Below, one piece after another: positions 18,043-26,598 of a stretch of DNA of 64,000 nucleotides. Source of the DNA: Sphingomonas elodea ATCC 31461 (GTDB lineage: Bacteria > Pseudomonadota > Alphaproteobacteria > Sphingomonadales > Sphingomonadaceae); the NCBI RefSeq assembly GCF_000226955.1, contig NZ_AGFU01000002.1, positions 104,408 to 168,407 of the forward strand. Direction: 5' to 3'. Below the pieces are notes generated by a model. That model saw nothing but the letters and a program-made list of their open reading frames with translations, did no database searches and was not told the DNA's origin. The translations under genes and the position numbers were made by a program. Every line of letters begins with the position of its first letter. The first letter of the stretch is position 1.

Positions 18043-18432
18043 ATGAAGAGCATTGTCGGCATCGCGTGCGTGCTGCTGGGGCTGGCCGCGCCGGTTGCCC
18101 GGGCACAGGAAGCGCCTGCCGCATCCGCGGCCGTGGTGAACCCGGAAGTCGGCGTGCCGGTATTCGCCGAGGACATTACCGACCGGCCCTATGTGGTGCT
18201 GGGCGAAGTGAAGGCCGGCGTTCGCAAGGCAACGGTGTTCAGCAATGCGCCCTCGCAGCGGAAAATCTATGCGGAGCTTTGGGAGCGCGCACGCAAGCTG
18301 GGCGCCGATGCGGTGATCAAGGCCAGCTATGGCAAGGCGCACATCACCGCGTTCAGCTGGGGCAAGGCGAACGCGACCGGCGTAGCCATCCGTTTCCTGC
18401 CGCGCGATTCGGCGCCGCAGCCGGCGAACTGA
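18043..18432 (+). CDS. exported YbjQ-like small protein
   Basis: 129 residues. A signal peptide is evident (MKSIVGIACVLLGLAAPV, cut after ARAQ). The mature part carries PYVVLGEVKAGVRKATVFSN, then a helix and LGADAVIKASYGKAH, an arrangement like the YbjQ/heavy-metal-binding and related small lipoprotein folds. Function is unknown. The strong ribosome binding site sits in the base of a predicted structure at 17971-18034, so translation may be controlled. Confidence 0.7.
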   Translation: MKSIVGIACVLLGLAAPVARAQEAPAASAAVVNPEVGVPVFAEDITDRPYVVLGEVKAGVRKATVFSNAPSQRKIYAELWERARKLGADAVIKASYGKAHITAFSWGKANATGVAIRFLPRDSAPQPAN

Positions 18433-18486
18433 TACGATCCGCGCTTGGCGGGGCGTCCGGGTTTCCGAAGGTGCAGGAACGCTGTC

Positions 18487-18560
18487 TGGATGCCCCGTGA
18501 GGATTCGAACCTCAATTGACGGAGTCAGAGTCCGTAGTCTTACCTTTAGACGACGGGGCA
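18487..18560 (-). tRNA. tRNA-Gln (CTG anticodon)
   Basis: A 74-base tRNA on the minus strand, including an encoded CCA (18487-18489). The acceptor stem TGCCCCG pairs with CGGGGCA. The D arm is GTCT/AGAC. The anticodon stem ACGGA/TCCGT encloses loop CTCTGAC with anticodon CTG, reading CAG. The T arm TGAGG-TTCGAAT-CCTCA is standard. The U1-A72 first pair is characteristic of tRNA-Gln. There is no integrase or duplicated 3' end nearby. Confidence 0.96.
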
Positions 18561-18575
18561 CCGGACAGGTCGCGC

Positions 18576-18604
18576 CAGATAGGGGTATGCTGCGCGCGTG
18601 TCAA
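18576..18604 (-). promoter_or_regulatory. promoter of tRNA-Gln
   Basis: On the minus strand, TTGACA (18599-18604) is followed after 17 bases by TATCTG (18576-18581). Transcription would begin about 8 bases before the tRNA. The -10 pattern TANCTG matches the rpoZ promoter at 21508-21536. Confidence 0.7.
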
Positions 18605-18705
18605 CGCTGCAATTGCGCGCTCGCCTTGCTCTTGTGTCCAGGCTCGTCTAGCCTCGCATCCAAGCACCGGCCGGACCGTTTTGGTTTGGTGACGGAAGAA
18701 GATAA

Positions 18706-19791
18706 GTGAGTGATGGTATGGGGGATGGCTCCGCCAGAATGCCCCGCGGAAGGCGCGCTGCCGCTGCGCGCCCTGTGGCGCCGCCGGCCGCGAAAGCGCC
18801 GGCCGCGAAGGGACCGGCACCGCGCTGGTCCGAATCGCGGCATTATGCCGCCCTGGACCTGGGTACCAACAATTGCCGTCTGCTGATTGCGCGCCCGCAA
18901 GGCGCGGGATTTGCGGTTATCGACGCGTTTTCGCGAATCGTCCGGTTGGGCGAGGGACTTGCGACGACCGGCCGGCTTTCCGATGCGGCGATCGAGCGCA
19001 CGCTGGCGGCGCTGCGAATCTGTGCCGACAAGCTCAAGCGCCGCAATGTGGCGCTGGCGCGATCGGTCGCCACCCAGGCCTGCCGCCAGGCGGAAAACGG
19101 CGCCGAGTTCATCGATCGCGCCTATCGCGAGACCGGCATCGCGCTCGACATCATTACCGCCGAGGAAGAGGCGCGGCTGGCGGTGCTCGGCTGCCATGCG
19201 CTGCTCGAACCCGGTGACGGGCCCGCACTGGTGTTCGACATCGGCGGGGGCTCGACCGAGCTGGTGCTGGTCGATTCGCACGCGCCCGTGCCCCACATTC
19301 TCGACTGGCACAGCGCGCCGTGGGGCGTGGTCTCGCTCAGCGAGGCGACAGGGCAGAGCAAGGCGGTGACGGCCGACGCGCGCGCCGCCGCCTATGCCGA
19401 CATGCGCGCCCGCGTGCGGGAGAGCTTCGCGCCGTTCGTCGCGCGGCTCCGCACCCCCAAGGGCACACGGCGGCTGCTCGGCACCAGCGGCACGGTGACG
19501 ACGCTGGCCAGCGTGCACCTGGGCCTCGCCTCCTATGATCGCTCGGCGGTCGACGGGCTGATCGTGCCCAGCGCGGCGATGCGCGCGGTGAGCCAGAACA
19601 TCGCGGGCATGAGCATCAGGCAGCGCGCGCAAGTACCCTGTATCGGCAACGAACGCGCCGATCTGGTGGTCGCCGGCTGCGCGATCCTGGAGACGATCCT
19701 CGACATCTGGCCTGCCGAGCGGCTAGGCATCGCCGATCGCGGCATTCGCGAAGGTATCCTGCGTCGGTTGATCGGGGGCGCGCCCCTGTAA
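18706..19791 (+). CDS. Ppx/GppA-family phosphatase
   Basis: 361 residues of the ASKHA-fold exopolyphosphatase / guanosine pentaphosphatase family. After a basic, Ala/Pro-rich N-terminal extension (about residues 1-45) come the phosphate-1 loop ALDLGTNNCRLL, the EEEARLAVLG segment with the catalytic glutamate region, and the phosphate-2 loop VFDIGGGSTELVLVD. It degrades polyphosphate and/or pppGpp; the short C-terminus lacks the extra domain of E. coli Ppx. The GTG at 18706 is preferred over the ATG four codons later because GGAAGAAG lies 5 bases before it. rlmE follows 30 bases on. Confidence 0.88.
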   Translation: MSDGMGDGSARMPRGRRAAAARPVAPPAAKAPAAKGPAPRWSESRHYAALDLGTNNCRLLIARPQGAGFAVIDAFSRIVRLGEGLATTGRLSDAAIERTLAALRICADKLKRRNVALARSVATQACRQAENGAEFIDRAYRETGIALDIITAEEEARLAVLGCHALLEPGDGPALVFDIGGGSTELVLVDSHAPVPHILDWHSAPWGVVSLSEATGQSKAVTADARAAAYADMRARVRESFAPFVARLRTPKGTRRLLGTSGTVTTLASVHLGLASYDRSAVDGLIVPSAAMRAVSQNIAGMSIRQRAQVPCIGNERADLVVAGCAILETILDIWPAERLGIADRGIREGILRRLIGGAPL

Positions 19792-19821
19792 TCCGGCCGA
19801 AGCGTTTGTGAGGAAGATTCG

Positions 19822-20514
19822 ATGAGCAGGGGCGGTGGCCGCGGCCATGTCCGCGTGCGCACGGCGCGCGGCCGTACGGCGCAATCGACGCGCTGGCTGG
19901 AGCGCCAGCTGAACGACCCCTATGTCCGCCGGGCAAAGGCCGAGGGCTATCGCAGCCGCGCGGCCTACAAGCTGACCGAGCTGGACGAGAAGTTCGGCTT
20001 CCTGAAGGGCGCACGTCGCGTCGTCGACCTGGGCGTGGCGCCGGGCGGCTGGACCCAGGTGGTGCGCCGGGTACTGCCCAAGGCGGCGGTGGTCGGCATC
20101 GACCTGCTGCCGGTCGACCCGATCGAGGGCGCGACGCTGCTCCAGATGGATTTCATGGACGATGCCGCGCCCGATCGGCTGATCGAGGCGCTGGGCGGCA
20201 CGCCGGACCTGATCCTGTCCGACATGGCGGCGAACACGGTGGGACATCCGCAGACCGATGCGCTGCGCACCATGGCGCTGGTCGAGACCGCGTTCGATTT
20301 CGCGATTCGGACGCTGGCGCCCGGTGGCGATTTCGTCGCCAAGGTGTTCGCCGGCGGTGCCGATTCGGCGCTGATCGCCGAGATGAAGCGCGCCTTCACC
20401 ACCGTGAAGCACGCCAAGCCCCCGGCGAGCCGCAAGGGCTCGGTGGAATGGTACGTCGTGGCGCAGGGCTTCAAAGGGCGCGCCGAGAGCGCCGGCGAGA
20501 AAGAACAGGAATAG
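19822..20514 (+). CDS. rlmE: 23S rRNA 2'-O-ribose U2552 methyltransferase
   Basis: 230 residues of the FtsJ/RlmE family, using SAM to methylate the 23S A-loop during late 50S assembly. Visible: the basic start with SRAAYKLTELDEKF (K of the K-D-K-E tetrad), the SAM-binding VVDLGVAPGGWTQ, ILSDMAANTVG (catalytic Asp), and KVFAGG (catalytic Lys), followed by the KPPASRKGSVEWY C-terminus with the last tetrad Glu. It follows the Ppx/GppA gene on the same strand. Confidence 0.94.
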   Translation: MSRGGGRGHVRVRTARGRTAQSTRWLERQLNDPYVRRAKAEGYRSRAAYKLTELDEKFGFLKGARRVVDLGVAPGGWTQVVRRVLPKAAVVGIDLLPVDPIEGATLLQMDFMDDAAPDRLIEALGGTPDLILSDMAANTVGHPQTDALRTMALVETAFDFAIRTLAPGGDFVAKVFAGGADSALIAEMKRAFTTVKHAKPPASRKGSVEWYVVAQGFKGRAESAGEKEQE

Positions 20515-20549
20515 CCCCGGGCCGGGAAGGACGGGGCGAAGGCGAGGCC

Positions 20550-21065
20550 ATGACGAGGCCGGCGTACACGGAAGCGCTTGCGGACAGCGGCGTGCTGATC
20601 CGGCTCACCGCATTCGACCCGCATGTCGCGGGCACGCCGCCGCTCGCCCTCGACCTGCCCGACAGCGATATCGACATTCTCTGCCATGCGCCCGACCCGC
20701 GGGCTTTCGCCGGGGCGGTCTGGGCGGCCTATCGCGACCTTCCCGGCTTCGCGATGTGGCAATGGCAGGGCCGCGATCGTCCGGTGGTCGCCCGCTTCCA
20801 CTGCTCGGGCTGGCTGTTCGAATTGTTCGGCCAGGCCCGTCCTGTCGCCGAGCAAGTCGGCTGGCGGCATTTCGTCCTCGAGCGACGGCTGCTCGCGCTG
20901 GGCGGCGAACCGCTTCGGGCCGCCGTGATGACGCGCCGACTCGCGGGCGCCAAGACCGAGCCCGCCTTTGCGCAGGTGCTGGGGCTGGCCGGCGATCCGT
21001 ACGCCGCGCTGCTTATGCTGGAGGGGCTGGACGATGCCGCCCTGTGCGCGCGGATCGGCGCCTGA
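20550..21065 (+). CDS. DUF4269 protein
   Basis: 171 residues matching the outline of DUF4269: LDLPDSDIDILC, like a nucleotidyltransferase-type acidic motif, then WQWQGRDRPVVARFHCSGW and FELFGQARPV, where an active-site-like polar patch lies. Its function is unknown; the fold hint is nucleotidyltransferase-like. It lies 35 bases after rlmE and is convergent with rpoZ across a terminator at 21065-21099. Confidence 0.75.
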   Translation: MTRPAYTEALADSGVLIRLTAFDPHVAGTPPLALDLPDSDIDILCHAPDPRAFAGAVWAAYRDLPGFAMWQWQGRDRPVVARFHCSGWLFELFGQARPVAEQVGWRHFVLERRLLALGGEPLRAAVMTRRLAGAKTEPAFAQVLGLAGDPYAALLMLEGLDDAALCARIGA

Positions 21066-21099
21066 AACAAAAAGGGCCGGCGTTGCCGCCAGCCCCTTT
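21065..21099 (-). terminator. terminator between DUF4269 and rpoZ
   Basis: AAAGGG (21071-21076) and CCCTTT (21094-21099) close a GC-rich stem with a bulged CCGGCG/CGCC core. In the minus-strand transcript of rpoZ the stem is followed by UUUUUGUUU, a good intrinsic terminator. The plus-strand read lacks a long U-run. Confidence 0.65.
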
Positions 21100-21122
21100 G
21101 TGTCTCGTTCGATCGAAGGCGA

Positions 21123-21467
21123 TCAGCCCTCGTAGTCGCCACCCAGATTCTGGTTGCGCGGCGGGGCAGCGGCGGTGAGGCGGAGCGCCTCGGCCTGTGC
21201 CTGGATCGAACCGATTTCGTCCGGCGCATCCTCGTCGTCGATGCGGACGCGCTGCAGGCTCGACACAACGGCTTCCTGCAGATGGTCCGGGCGGACGGTT
21301 TCTTCCGCGATCTCGCGCAGGGCGACGACCGGGTTCTTGTCGCGATCGCGATCGAGGGTGAGATCGGCACCGCCGGAAATCTGCCGCGCGCGCTGGGCGG
21401 CGAACAACACCAGGTCGAACCGGTTGGGAACCTTGTCGACGCAATCCTCGACTGTGACGCGCGCCAT
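21123..21467 (-). CDS. rpoZ: RNA polymerase omega subunit
   Basis: 114 residues. The N-terminal [20 protein letters not shown] and the following RARQISGG with [12 protein letters not shown] are the omega signature; omega binds the beta-prime subunit and helps assemble RNA polymerase, and in some bacteria contributes a ppGpp site. The C-terminal 40 residues are acidic and variable. The ATG at 21467 is fixed by AAGGAAG 6 bases upstream and the promoter at 21508-21536. Confidence 0.95.
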   Translation of the reverse strand: MARVTVEDCVDKVPNRFDLVLFAAQRARQISGGADLTLDRDRDKNPVVALREIAEETVRPDHLQEAVVSSLQRVRIDDEDAPDEIGSIQAQAEALRLTAAAPPRNQNLGGDYEG

Positions 21468-21507
21468 GTACGCTTCCTTGGGATAGGGGTGTCCGGGAAA
21501 GACCGGC

Positions 21508-21536
21508 CAGTTAGAGGCCGGCTGCCGAAATGTCAA
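21508..21536 (-). promoter_or_regulatory. rpoZ promoter
   Basis: On the minus strand, TTGACA (21531-21536) and TAACTG (21508-21513) are separated by 17 bases. The predicted leader is about 35 bases and contains the rpoZ ribosome binding site. It has the same TANCTG -10 form as the tRNA-Gln promoter. Confidence 0.7.
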
Positions 21537-21559
21537 GGAAAGCGGCCGGGGCGCGTGCG

Positions 21560-21584
21560 CGAACCCAATCGCGCTTCACTCGTT
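21560..21584 (+). promoter_or_regulatory. candidate general-stress (EcfG-type) promoter
   Basis: CGAAC (21560-21564), a 16-base spacer and CGTT (21581-21584) match the alphaproteobacterial EcfG consensus GGAAC-N16/17-CGTT with one mismatch. Transcription would start about 26 bases before the phospholipase D-type gene at 21617. Confidence 0.35.
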
Positions 21585-21616
21585 GTCTGCGCGTTCGAGC
21601 AGGAGAGACGATCCCG

Positions 21617-22849
21617 ATGGCGCCCTATGCCGATGCCGAGCCGCTTGCCGCGGATGCCGATCTGGCCGATGCAGCGCCCATGCCGCCGCTCGCCCAGCCC
21701 AGCTTCACCGTCGACGGCAACCGGCTGACGCTGCTGCCCGAAGGCCCCGAGCGGATGGCGGCGCTGCTCGCCCTGATCGCCGGCGCCACCCGCACGCTGC
21801 GGGTGCTCTATTACATCTATCTCGACGACGAGGCCGGCGCCGCGGTGCGTCGGGCGCTGATCGACGCGGCGGCGCGCGGGGTGCGGGTGTATCTGATCGT
21901 CGACGGGCTGGGCAGCGAGCATGCACAGAGCAACGACTTCTTCGATCCGCTCCACGCCGCCGGGGTCGATGTCTGCCGCTTCGTGCCGCGCTGGGGGCGC
22001 CGCTATCTGCTGCGCAACCATCAGAAGCTGGCACTGGCCGACGAGTCCCGCGTGATCGTCGGCGGGTTCAACATCGAGGATGATTATTTCGGCACCGTCG
22101 CCGAACAGGCATGGCGCGACATGGGGCTGCTGGTCGAGGGGCCGGCGGCCGAGCGGCTGACCGGCTATTTCGACGCGCTCGCCGCCTGGGCGAAGCGGCC
22201 TAAGGCGACCCTGCGCGCGCTGGGCCGCACGCTCAAGACCTGGAGCGAGCCCACGGGGGCGACCCGCTGGCTGCTCGGCGGCCCGATGCGGCGGCTGTCG
22301 CCTTGGGCGCGGGTGGTGAAGCACGACATGGAGCGCGCCCGTTCGCTCGACCTGATCGCCGCCTATTTCGCGCCGAGCCCCGGCATGCTGCGGCGGCTAG
22401 ATCGGGCAGGACGGCGCGGTCGTGTGCGGCTGGTGCTGCCGGCCAAGCTGGACCACACCGCCGCGATCTGGGCGGCGCGCTTCACCTATGCGGGGCTGCT
22501 GCGCAAGGGCGTGCAGATTCACGAATATCAGCCGACCAAGCTGCATACGAAGCTCTATGTGATCGACGATGTCGTCCATATCGGCTCGGCCAATTTCGAC
22601 ATTCGCAGCATGTTCCTGAACCTGGAGCTGATGCTGCGCGTGGACGACCCCGCCTTCGCCGCGCATGTCCGCAGCTATGTCGACGGCGAGGTGGCGCAAT
22701 CGGAGCGAATAACGCCGGACCTCTACAAAGCGCGTACCGGCTGGTGGACCCGGGTAAAGCAGTTTGGCGCCTATTTCGTGATGGCGGTGCTGGACTATAA
22801 CGTGACTCGACGGCTGAACTTCGGTGACAAGGGGCCGGTGGAGCATTAA
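21617..22849 (+). CDS. phospholipase D / cardiolipin synthase-type enzyme
   Basis: 410 residues with two HKD motifs: NHQKLALADES followed by GGFNIEDDY, and HTKLYVIDD followed by GSANFDIRS. This is the arrangement of cardiolipin synthases and related phosphatidyl transferases. Unlike ClsA it has no N-terminal membrane helices; the first 30 residues are acidic and disordered. The ATG at 21617 has AGGAGA at 21601-21606. An EcfG-like promoter precedes it, which would place it in the general stress response. Exact substrate is uncertain. Confidence 0.85.
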   Translation: MAPYADAEPLAADADLADAAPMPPLAQPSFTVDGNRLTLLPEGPERMAALLALIAGATRTLRVLYYIYLDDEAGAAVRRALIDAAARGVRVYLIVDGLGSEHAQSNDFFDPLHAAGVDVCRFVPRWGRRYLLRNHQKLALADESRVIVGGFNIEDDYFGTVAEQAWRDMGLLVEGPAAERLTGYFDALAAWAKRPKATLRALGRTLKTWSEPTGATRWLLGGPMRRLSPWARVVKHDMERARSLDLIAAYFAPSPGMLRRLDRAGRRGRVRLVLPAKLDHTAAIWAARFTYAGLLRKGVQIHEYQPTKLHTKLYVIDDVVHIGSANFDIRSMFLNLELMLRVDDPAFAAHVRSYVDGEVAQSERITPDLYKARTGWWTRVKQFGAYFVMAVLDYNVTRRLNFGDKGPVEH

Positions 22850-22915
22850 GGTTGATCCGCGGCTCAACAGCGGTCGGCGTCGATTGGGCGCGACAGTCGG
22901 ACCAGGCGCGACGCG

Positions 22916-23164
22916 TTAGGAATCGGAGCGGATCACCATTTCATTGCAATCGTCGACGCCAAAACCCTCAGACCAGCTATCCCTGTCCAGCGCATAGGCG
23001 TCCGTCTGGAATCCCTCCGGATGATCTCGGAAGCCGGGTTGGTGCAACAATCGGGCCGAGGCGGCGGCAGCGGCTTTGGCCGAGCTGTACACGCCGATCA
23101 GCTTGGCATCGTCGCCAAACTCGTCCTTTGATCGGACGTGATGCAGCACATATACCGTCGTCAT
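22916..23164 (-). CDS. small conserved hypothetical protein
   Basis: 82 residues from the ATG at 23164 (a GTG two codons upstream is an alternative; no convincing ribosome binding site is visible for either). The pattern VYVLHHVRS, KLIGVYSSAKAAAAA and PGFRDHPEGFQTDAY followed by DRDSWSEGF recurs in small bacterial proteins of unknown function that appear as single-gene units. It contains no membrane or signal segment. It is downstream of, and convergent with, the phospholipase D-type gene. Its coding status rests on this remembered family pattern. Confidence 0.65.
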   Translation of the reverse strand: MTTVYVLHHVRSKDEFGDDAKLIGVYSSAKAAAAASARLLHQPGFRDHPEGFQTDAYALDRDSWSEGFGVDDCNEMVIRSDS

Positions 23165-23221
23165 CTGCACACGATATCAGCATGCGCAACGATCGCAATC
23201 GGACGCCTGCCGGGTAGTTTC

Positions 23222-24121
23222 CTATCCGGCGGACCCAGCCACTTCCAGCGGCTCCACATCCACCGAGACCTGCATCGCCTGCGCGCCCGAGCCGAGCACG
23301 ATGCCGTCGATCGGCGCGATATCGGCATAGTCGCGGCCGATCGCCATCACGATGTGATCCTCGGCCATCCAGATGCCGTTGGTGGGATCGACACCCACCC
23401 AGCCGAGATCCGGCCCGCACCACAAGAGCACCCAGGCATGGGTGGCGTCCGCGCCGACCAGCCGGGGCTGGCCCGGCGGCGGCAGGGTGCGCAGATAGCC
23501 CGAGACATAGGCCGCCGGCAGCCCGGCGGCGCGCAGGCCCGATAGCATGATCTGTGCGAAATCCTGGCAGACGCCGCCCCGCTTGGCGAAGGCTTCGTGC
23601 GGGGGCGTGTCGACCAGCGTCGCGGTGGGATCGAAGGCGAAGTCGCGCTGGATGCGCTGCGCCAGCGCGATGCCGGCCTCCAGGATACCACGGTCCTGGC
23701 GCAGTTCCTCGGCGCACCAGGCGGCGATGGCGCGGTCCAGCGGGATCAGCGGCGAGGGGAAGAGATAGGCGGCCGGGCCGGCCGGGCTGGGATCGCGGCT
23801 CGCGCGGGCGAGTGCGGCGATCTGCGCGATCGTCGGGTCCCCGGGGGCGGGCATCGGGATCTGCCGGTCGACGCGAACCTGCGCGGTGCTTTCGATCGTC
23901 AGGCTGTTCGCGGCATGCTCCACCACCAGCCGCACGACATTGGCGAGACCCGCCTCGGCCCGCGCCGGATAGGTGCGGCCGCCGGGCTGCACGCTCAGCG
24001 CATATTCCTCGATCCGCTGGCCGGACCAGAGGATCGGCTTCAGCCGCAAATTGCAGCGCGCGAAGGCGACCGGCTGGGCATAGTCGAACCGGGTCACATG
24101 GCGGATGCGGTAGAGCATCAT
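23222..24121 (-). CDS. transglutaminase-like protease family protein
   Basis: 299 residues. An N-terminal bacterial transglutaminase-like beta domain (YRIRHVTRFDYAQPVAFA) precedes the catalytic core with Cys185 in GGVCQDFAQ, His in DATHAWVLL and Asp in GVDPTNG, the papain-like triad. Relatives are peptidases or peptide-crosslinking enzymes of unknown target. The start ATG at 24121 overlaps the stop of the ATP-grasp/alpha-E gene (ATGA), fixing the pair as one translational unit. No signal peptide is visible. Confidence 0.88.
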   Translation of the reverse strand: MMLYRIRHVTRFDYAQPVAFARCNLRLKPILWSGQRIEEYALSVQPGGRTYPARAEAGLANVVRLVVEHAANSLTIESTAQVRVDRQIPMPAPGDPTIAQIAALARASRDPSPAGPAAYLFPSPLIPLDRAIAAWCAEELRQDRGILEAGIALAQRIQRDFAFDPTATLVDTPPHEAFAKRGGVCQDFAQIMLSGLRAAGLPAAYVSGYLRTLPPPGQPRLVGADATHAWVLLWCGPDLGWVGVDPTNGIWMAEDHIVMAIGRDYADIAPIDGIVLGSGAQAMQVSVDVEPLEVAGSAG

Positions 24122-26598
24122 GCGAGGACGAGCCCCGCCGCGCGCAGCGGCTCGGCACCGTGCAGGAAATAGCGACGGGCGACCGCCTCGGACAGGCTCC
24201 ACAGCCGCGACTGGAGATCGGCGAGCCAGGCATCGTCGATCGCGGTCGCGCGCGCGGTGACCAGCGCGGCGGCCAGGCCGCGCGCCTGCTCCTGCTGCGG
24301 CTCGGCGATGCCGTCGTCGGAGAGCACCGGCAGCGCGTTGAGATGCGCCGAGATCGCCGCCGCCTGGAAGGCGAGCCCGCGCGGGTTGCCCGGATCGAGC
24401 GCGAGCAGGTCCAGCACCGGCACCCGCGCGATGCCGGTAAGATAGCGCTGGCGATAGCTGATCTGGCTGTCGGCCAGGTCGAGCAGGGTCGAAAGATCGT
24501 CGGCGGTCGCCTGTGGGCCGCCAAGGGCGCGGAGAAAGCCGATCGTCGCCAGCGCCCGCTCGATCCGGCGGCCGAGATCGTGGAAGCGCCAGGCATCGGT
24601 GCGGCCCATATGCTCGCCGGCCTGCCCCGCCAGTGCCGAATAGCGCCGCTGGAGCGAGCCTGCCCGCTCGAGCAGCACGCCGCGTTCGGGGAAGGGCGCA
24701 TCGAGGAGCCGGATCATGTCCGCCGATAGCCGGTCGCGGGAGACCGCGCCGATCGAGCGCGCCTGGGCGTTGATCGCGCGCACGCTGGCGGCGCCCTCGG
24801 TCGATTCGAGCGCGGTGCGGGCGAGCTGGGTCAGATCCTGCCGCTTCAGACCCCGCGGGGCCGGGGCGGCGCCGGCGGACACGACCAGCTGGGCGAGTCG
24901 ATCGACGGTCTCGGCTGCCAGCGCCGCGCCGGTATCCGCGCTGATCGAGTGGCCGAGCAGCACCCGGAGCACCGAGAGCAGCGCCTCGCCGCGCTCCAGA
25001 TAGCGGCCGAGCCAGAACATGTTGTCCGCCACCCGGCTGGGCAGCGTGCCGGGATTGCGGCGCAGCTGGGTCGAATCGCCCGAGGGCAGCAGCGACACCG
25101 GCGCCACCGGATCGGGCCCGTGGATGCAAACATCGGCCGACCAGCTGCCTTCGCCCATCACTGCGGCACGGGCATCGGCATGCTCGCCGATCCGCGCCAA
25201 GCCGCCGGGGAGCACCGTCCAGTTGCCGGCCGCGTCCCGGGCGGCGAAGATGCGCAGGGTGAAGGGCCGGGGTGCCAGCCGGTCTTCCGCCACGAAGGGC
25301 ATGGTCGACAGGCACACCACCTCCTGCCCGACATAATCCTGCGGCCGTCGGGTGAGATCGTCGCGCAGCGCGCTGCGTGCGCCCGCGTCCAGATGCGCGC
25401 CGAGCACCGCCTTGCCCTCCGGCAGACCGAGCGGCGGGGTGCCGAAGGCGGGGGCGATCAGCATATGGTCTAGATTGGCGGTAACATGCGCCGCTTCTGC
25501 AGGCTGGCCGCACCACCAGGTCGCGATGTTGGGCAGGCGCAGCGGTTCGCCGAGCAGCACTTCGCTGAGGCGCGGCAGGAAGGCCGCGAACGCCGGGGCC
25601 TCCAGCAGCCCGGCGCCGGGCGCATTGGCGATCACGACATTGCCCGCGACGGTCGCGTCGATCAGCCCGGCAACGCCGATCGAGCTGTGCGAATCGAGCG
25701 CCAGCGGATCGAGATAGCGCGGGTCGAACCGGTGCCACAGCGCATCCACCCGCTTGAGGCCGGCGATGGTGCGGACATAGACGCGGTCGTCGAGTACCGC
25801 GAGATCGGCGCCCTCGACCAGCAGGAAGCCGAGATAGCGGGCGAGATGCGCCTGCTCGGCATAGCTGGCGTTGAACCTGCCGGGGGTCAGCAGCGCCATG
25901 CGCGGCTCGGCACGGCGGCAGGCGGCGGCGATCCCGTCGCGGAAGGCGGCGAAGAAGGGGGCGTGGCGCTCGATGTTGAGCCGGCCCTGCAGGCCGCCCA
26001 GCGTGCGCGCCATCGCCAGCCGGTTCTCCAGCGCATAGCCGGCACCGGCGGGCGCGCGGAGATGGTCCGCGAGCACCCGCCAATGGCCGTCCGGGCTGCG
26101 GCACAGGTCGAACGCGACGAAGTGGAGGTGATGCTCGCCCGGCGGCGTCAGATGCGTCAGCGGGCGGAGGAAGAAGGGGCTGCCGGTAAGCAGGGCGGCG
26201 GGCAAATGCCCGTCGGCCACCAGCCGCGCCGGGCCGTAGCAGTCGCGCAGCAGCAGCTCCATCAGCTCGGCGCGTTGGACGACGCCCGCCTCGATGCTGC
26301 GCCATTCGCGCTGGTCGAGCAGCAGCGGCACGGGAGAGAGCGGCCAGGGGCGCTCGTCGCCCTCCTCGCCGATGCGATAGCCGGTGCCGATATCCTCGGC
26401 ATGGCGGTGGGCGCGTTCGCGGGCGATGGTCAGCCCGTCGCCGGAGAGCCCCGCCAGTTCCTCGAACAGCGCGGACCAGGCATCGCCCGTCCGTGCGCAC
26501 AGCACGTCGCCCGCGGGCGCCTGCCCGCAATAGTCGGTGATCCACCGGTCGGCGATGGTGCCGGCGTCGAACAATTCCGCCTCGGCAAGGCTGGCCAC
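24118..26598 (-). CDS. circularly permuted ATP-grasp / alpha-E fusion protein
   Basis: 826 residues. The N-terminal half (to about 480) is a circularly permuted ATP-grasp of the DUF404/DUF407 type, with the conserved TPGRFNASYAEQAHLARYL, VDALWHRFDPRYLDPLAL and AGNVVIANAPGAGLLEA segments. The C-terminal half from about 510 is an alpha-E (DUF403) domain beginning PSRVADNMFWLGRYLERGE. In many genomes these are two genes; here they are fused. With the transglutaminase they form a known trio thought to ligate or process a peptide or amide. The start is GTG at 26598 with AAGGGA just upstream; in-frame codons further up overlap the next gene. Confidence 0.88.
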   Translation of the reverse strand: MASLAEAELFDAGTIADRWITDYCGQAPAGDVLCARTGDAWSALFEELAGLSGDGLTIARERAHRHAEDIGTGYRIGEEGDERPWPLSPVPLLLDQREWRSIEAGVVQRAELMELLLRDCYGPARLVADGHLPAALLTGSPFFLRPLTHLTPPGEHHLHFVAFDLCRSPDGHWRVLADHLRAPAGAGYALENRLAMARTLGGLQGRLNIERHAPFFAAFRDGIAAACRRAEPRMALLTPGRFNASYAEQAHLARYLGFLLVEGADLAVLDDRVYVRTIAGLKRVDALWHRFDPRYLDPLALDSHSSIGVAGLIDATVAGNVVIANAPGAGLLEAPAFAAFLPRLSEVLLGEPLRLPNIATWWCGQPAEAAHVTANLDHMLIAPAFGTPPLGLPEGKAVLGAHLDAGARSALRDDLTRRPQDYVGQEVVCLSTMPFVAEDRLAPRPFTLRIFAARDAAGNWTVLPGGLARIGEHADARAAVMGEGSWSADVCIHGPDPVAPVSLLPSGDSTQLRRNPGTLPSRVADNMFWLGRYLERGEALLSVLRVLLGHSISADTGAALAAETVDRLAQLVVSAGAAPAPRGLKRQDLTQLARTALESTEGAASVRAINAQARSIGAVSRDRLSADMIRLLDAPFPERGVLLERAGSLQRRYSALAGQAGEHMGRTDAWRFHDLGRRIERALATIGFLRALGGPQATADDLSTLLDLADSQISYRQRYLTGIARVPVLDLLALDPGNPRGLAFQAAAISAHLNALPVLSDDGIAEPQQEQARGLAAALVTARATAIDDAWLADLQSRLWSLSEAVARRYFLHGAEPLRAAGLVLA

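Noticed and set aside
18487-18560. tRNA-Gln as an attachment site of a genomic island
   Set aside because: No integrase, no repeated tRNA 3' end and no change in gene character around it.
18497-18820. Short frames across the tRNA region on both strands
   Set aside because: They run through the tRNA gene or its promoter and show no coding character.
22851-22868. Near-palindrome after the phospholipase D-type gene as a terminator
   Set aside because: Only five paired bases flank a palindromic CCGCGG with mismatches, and no U-run follows.
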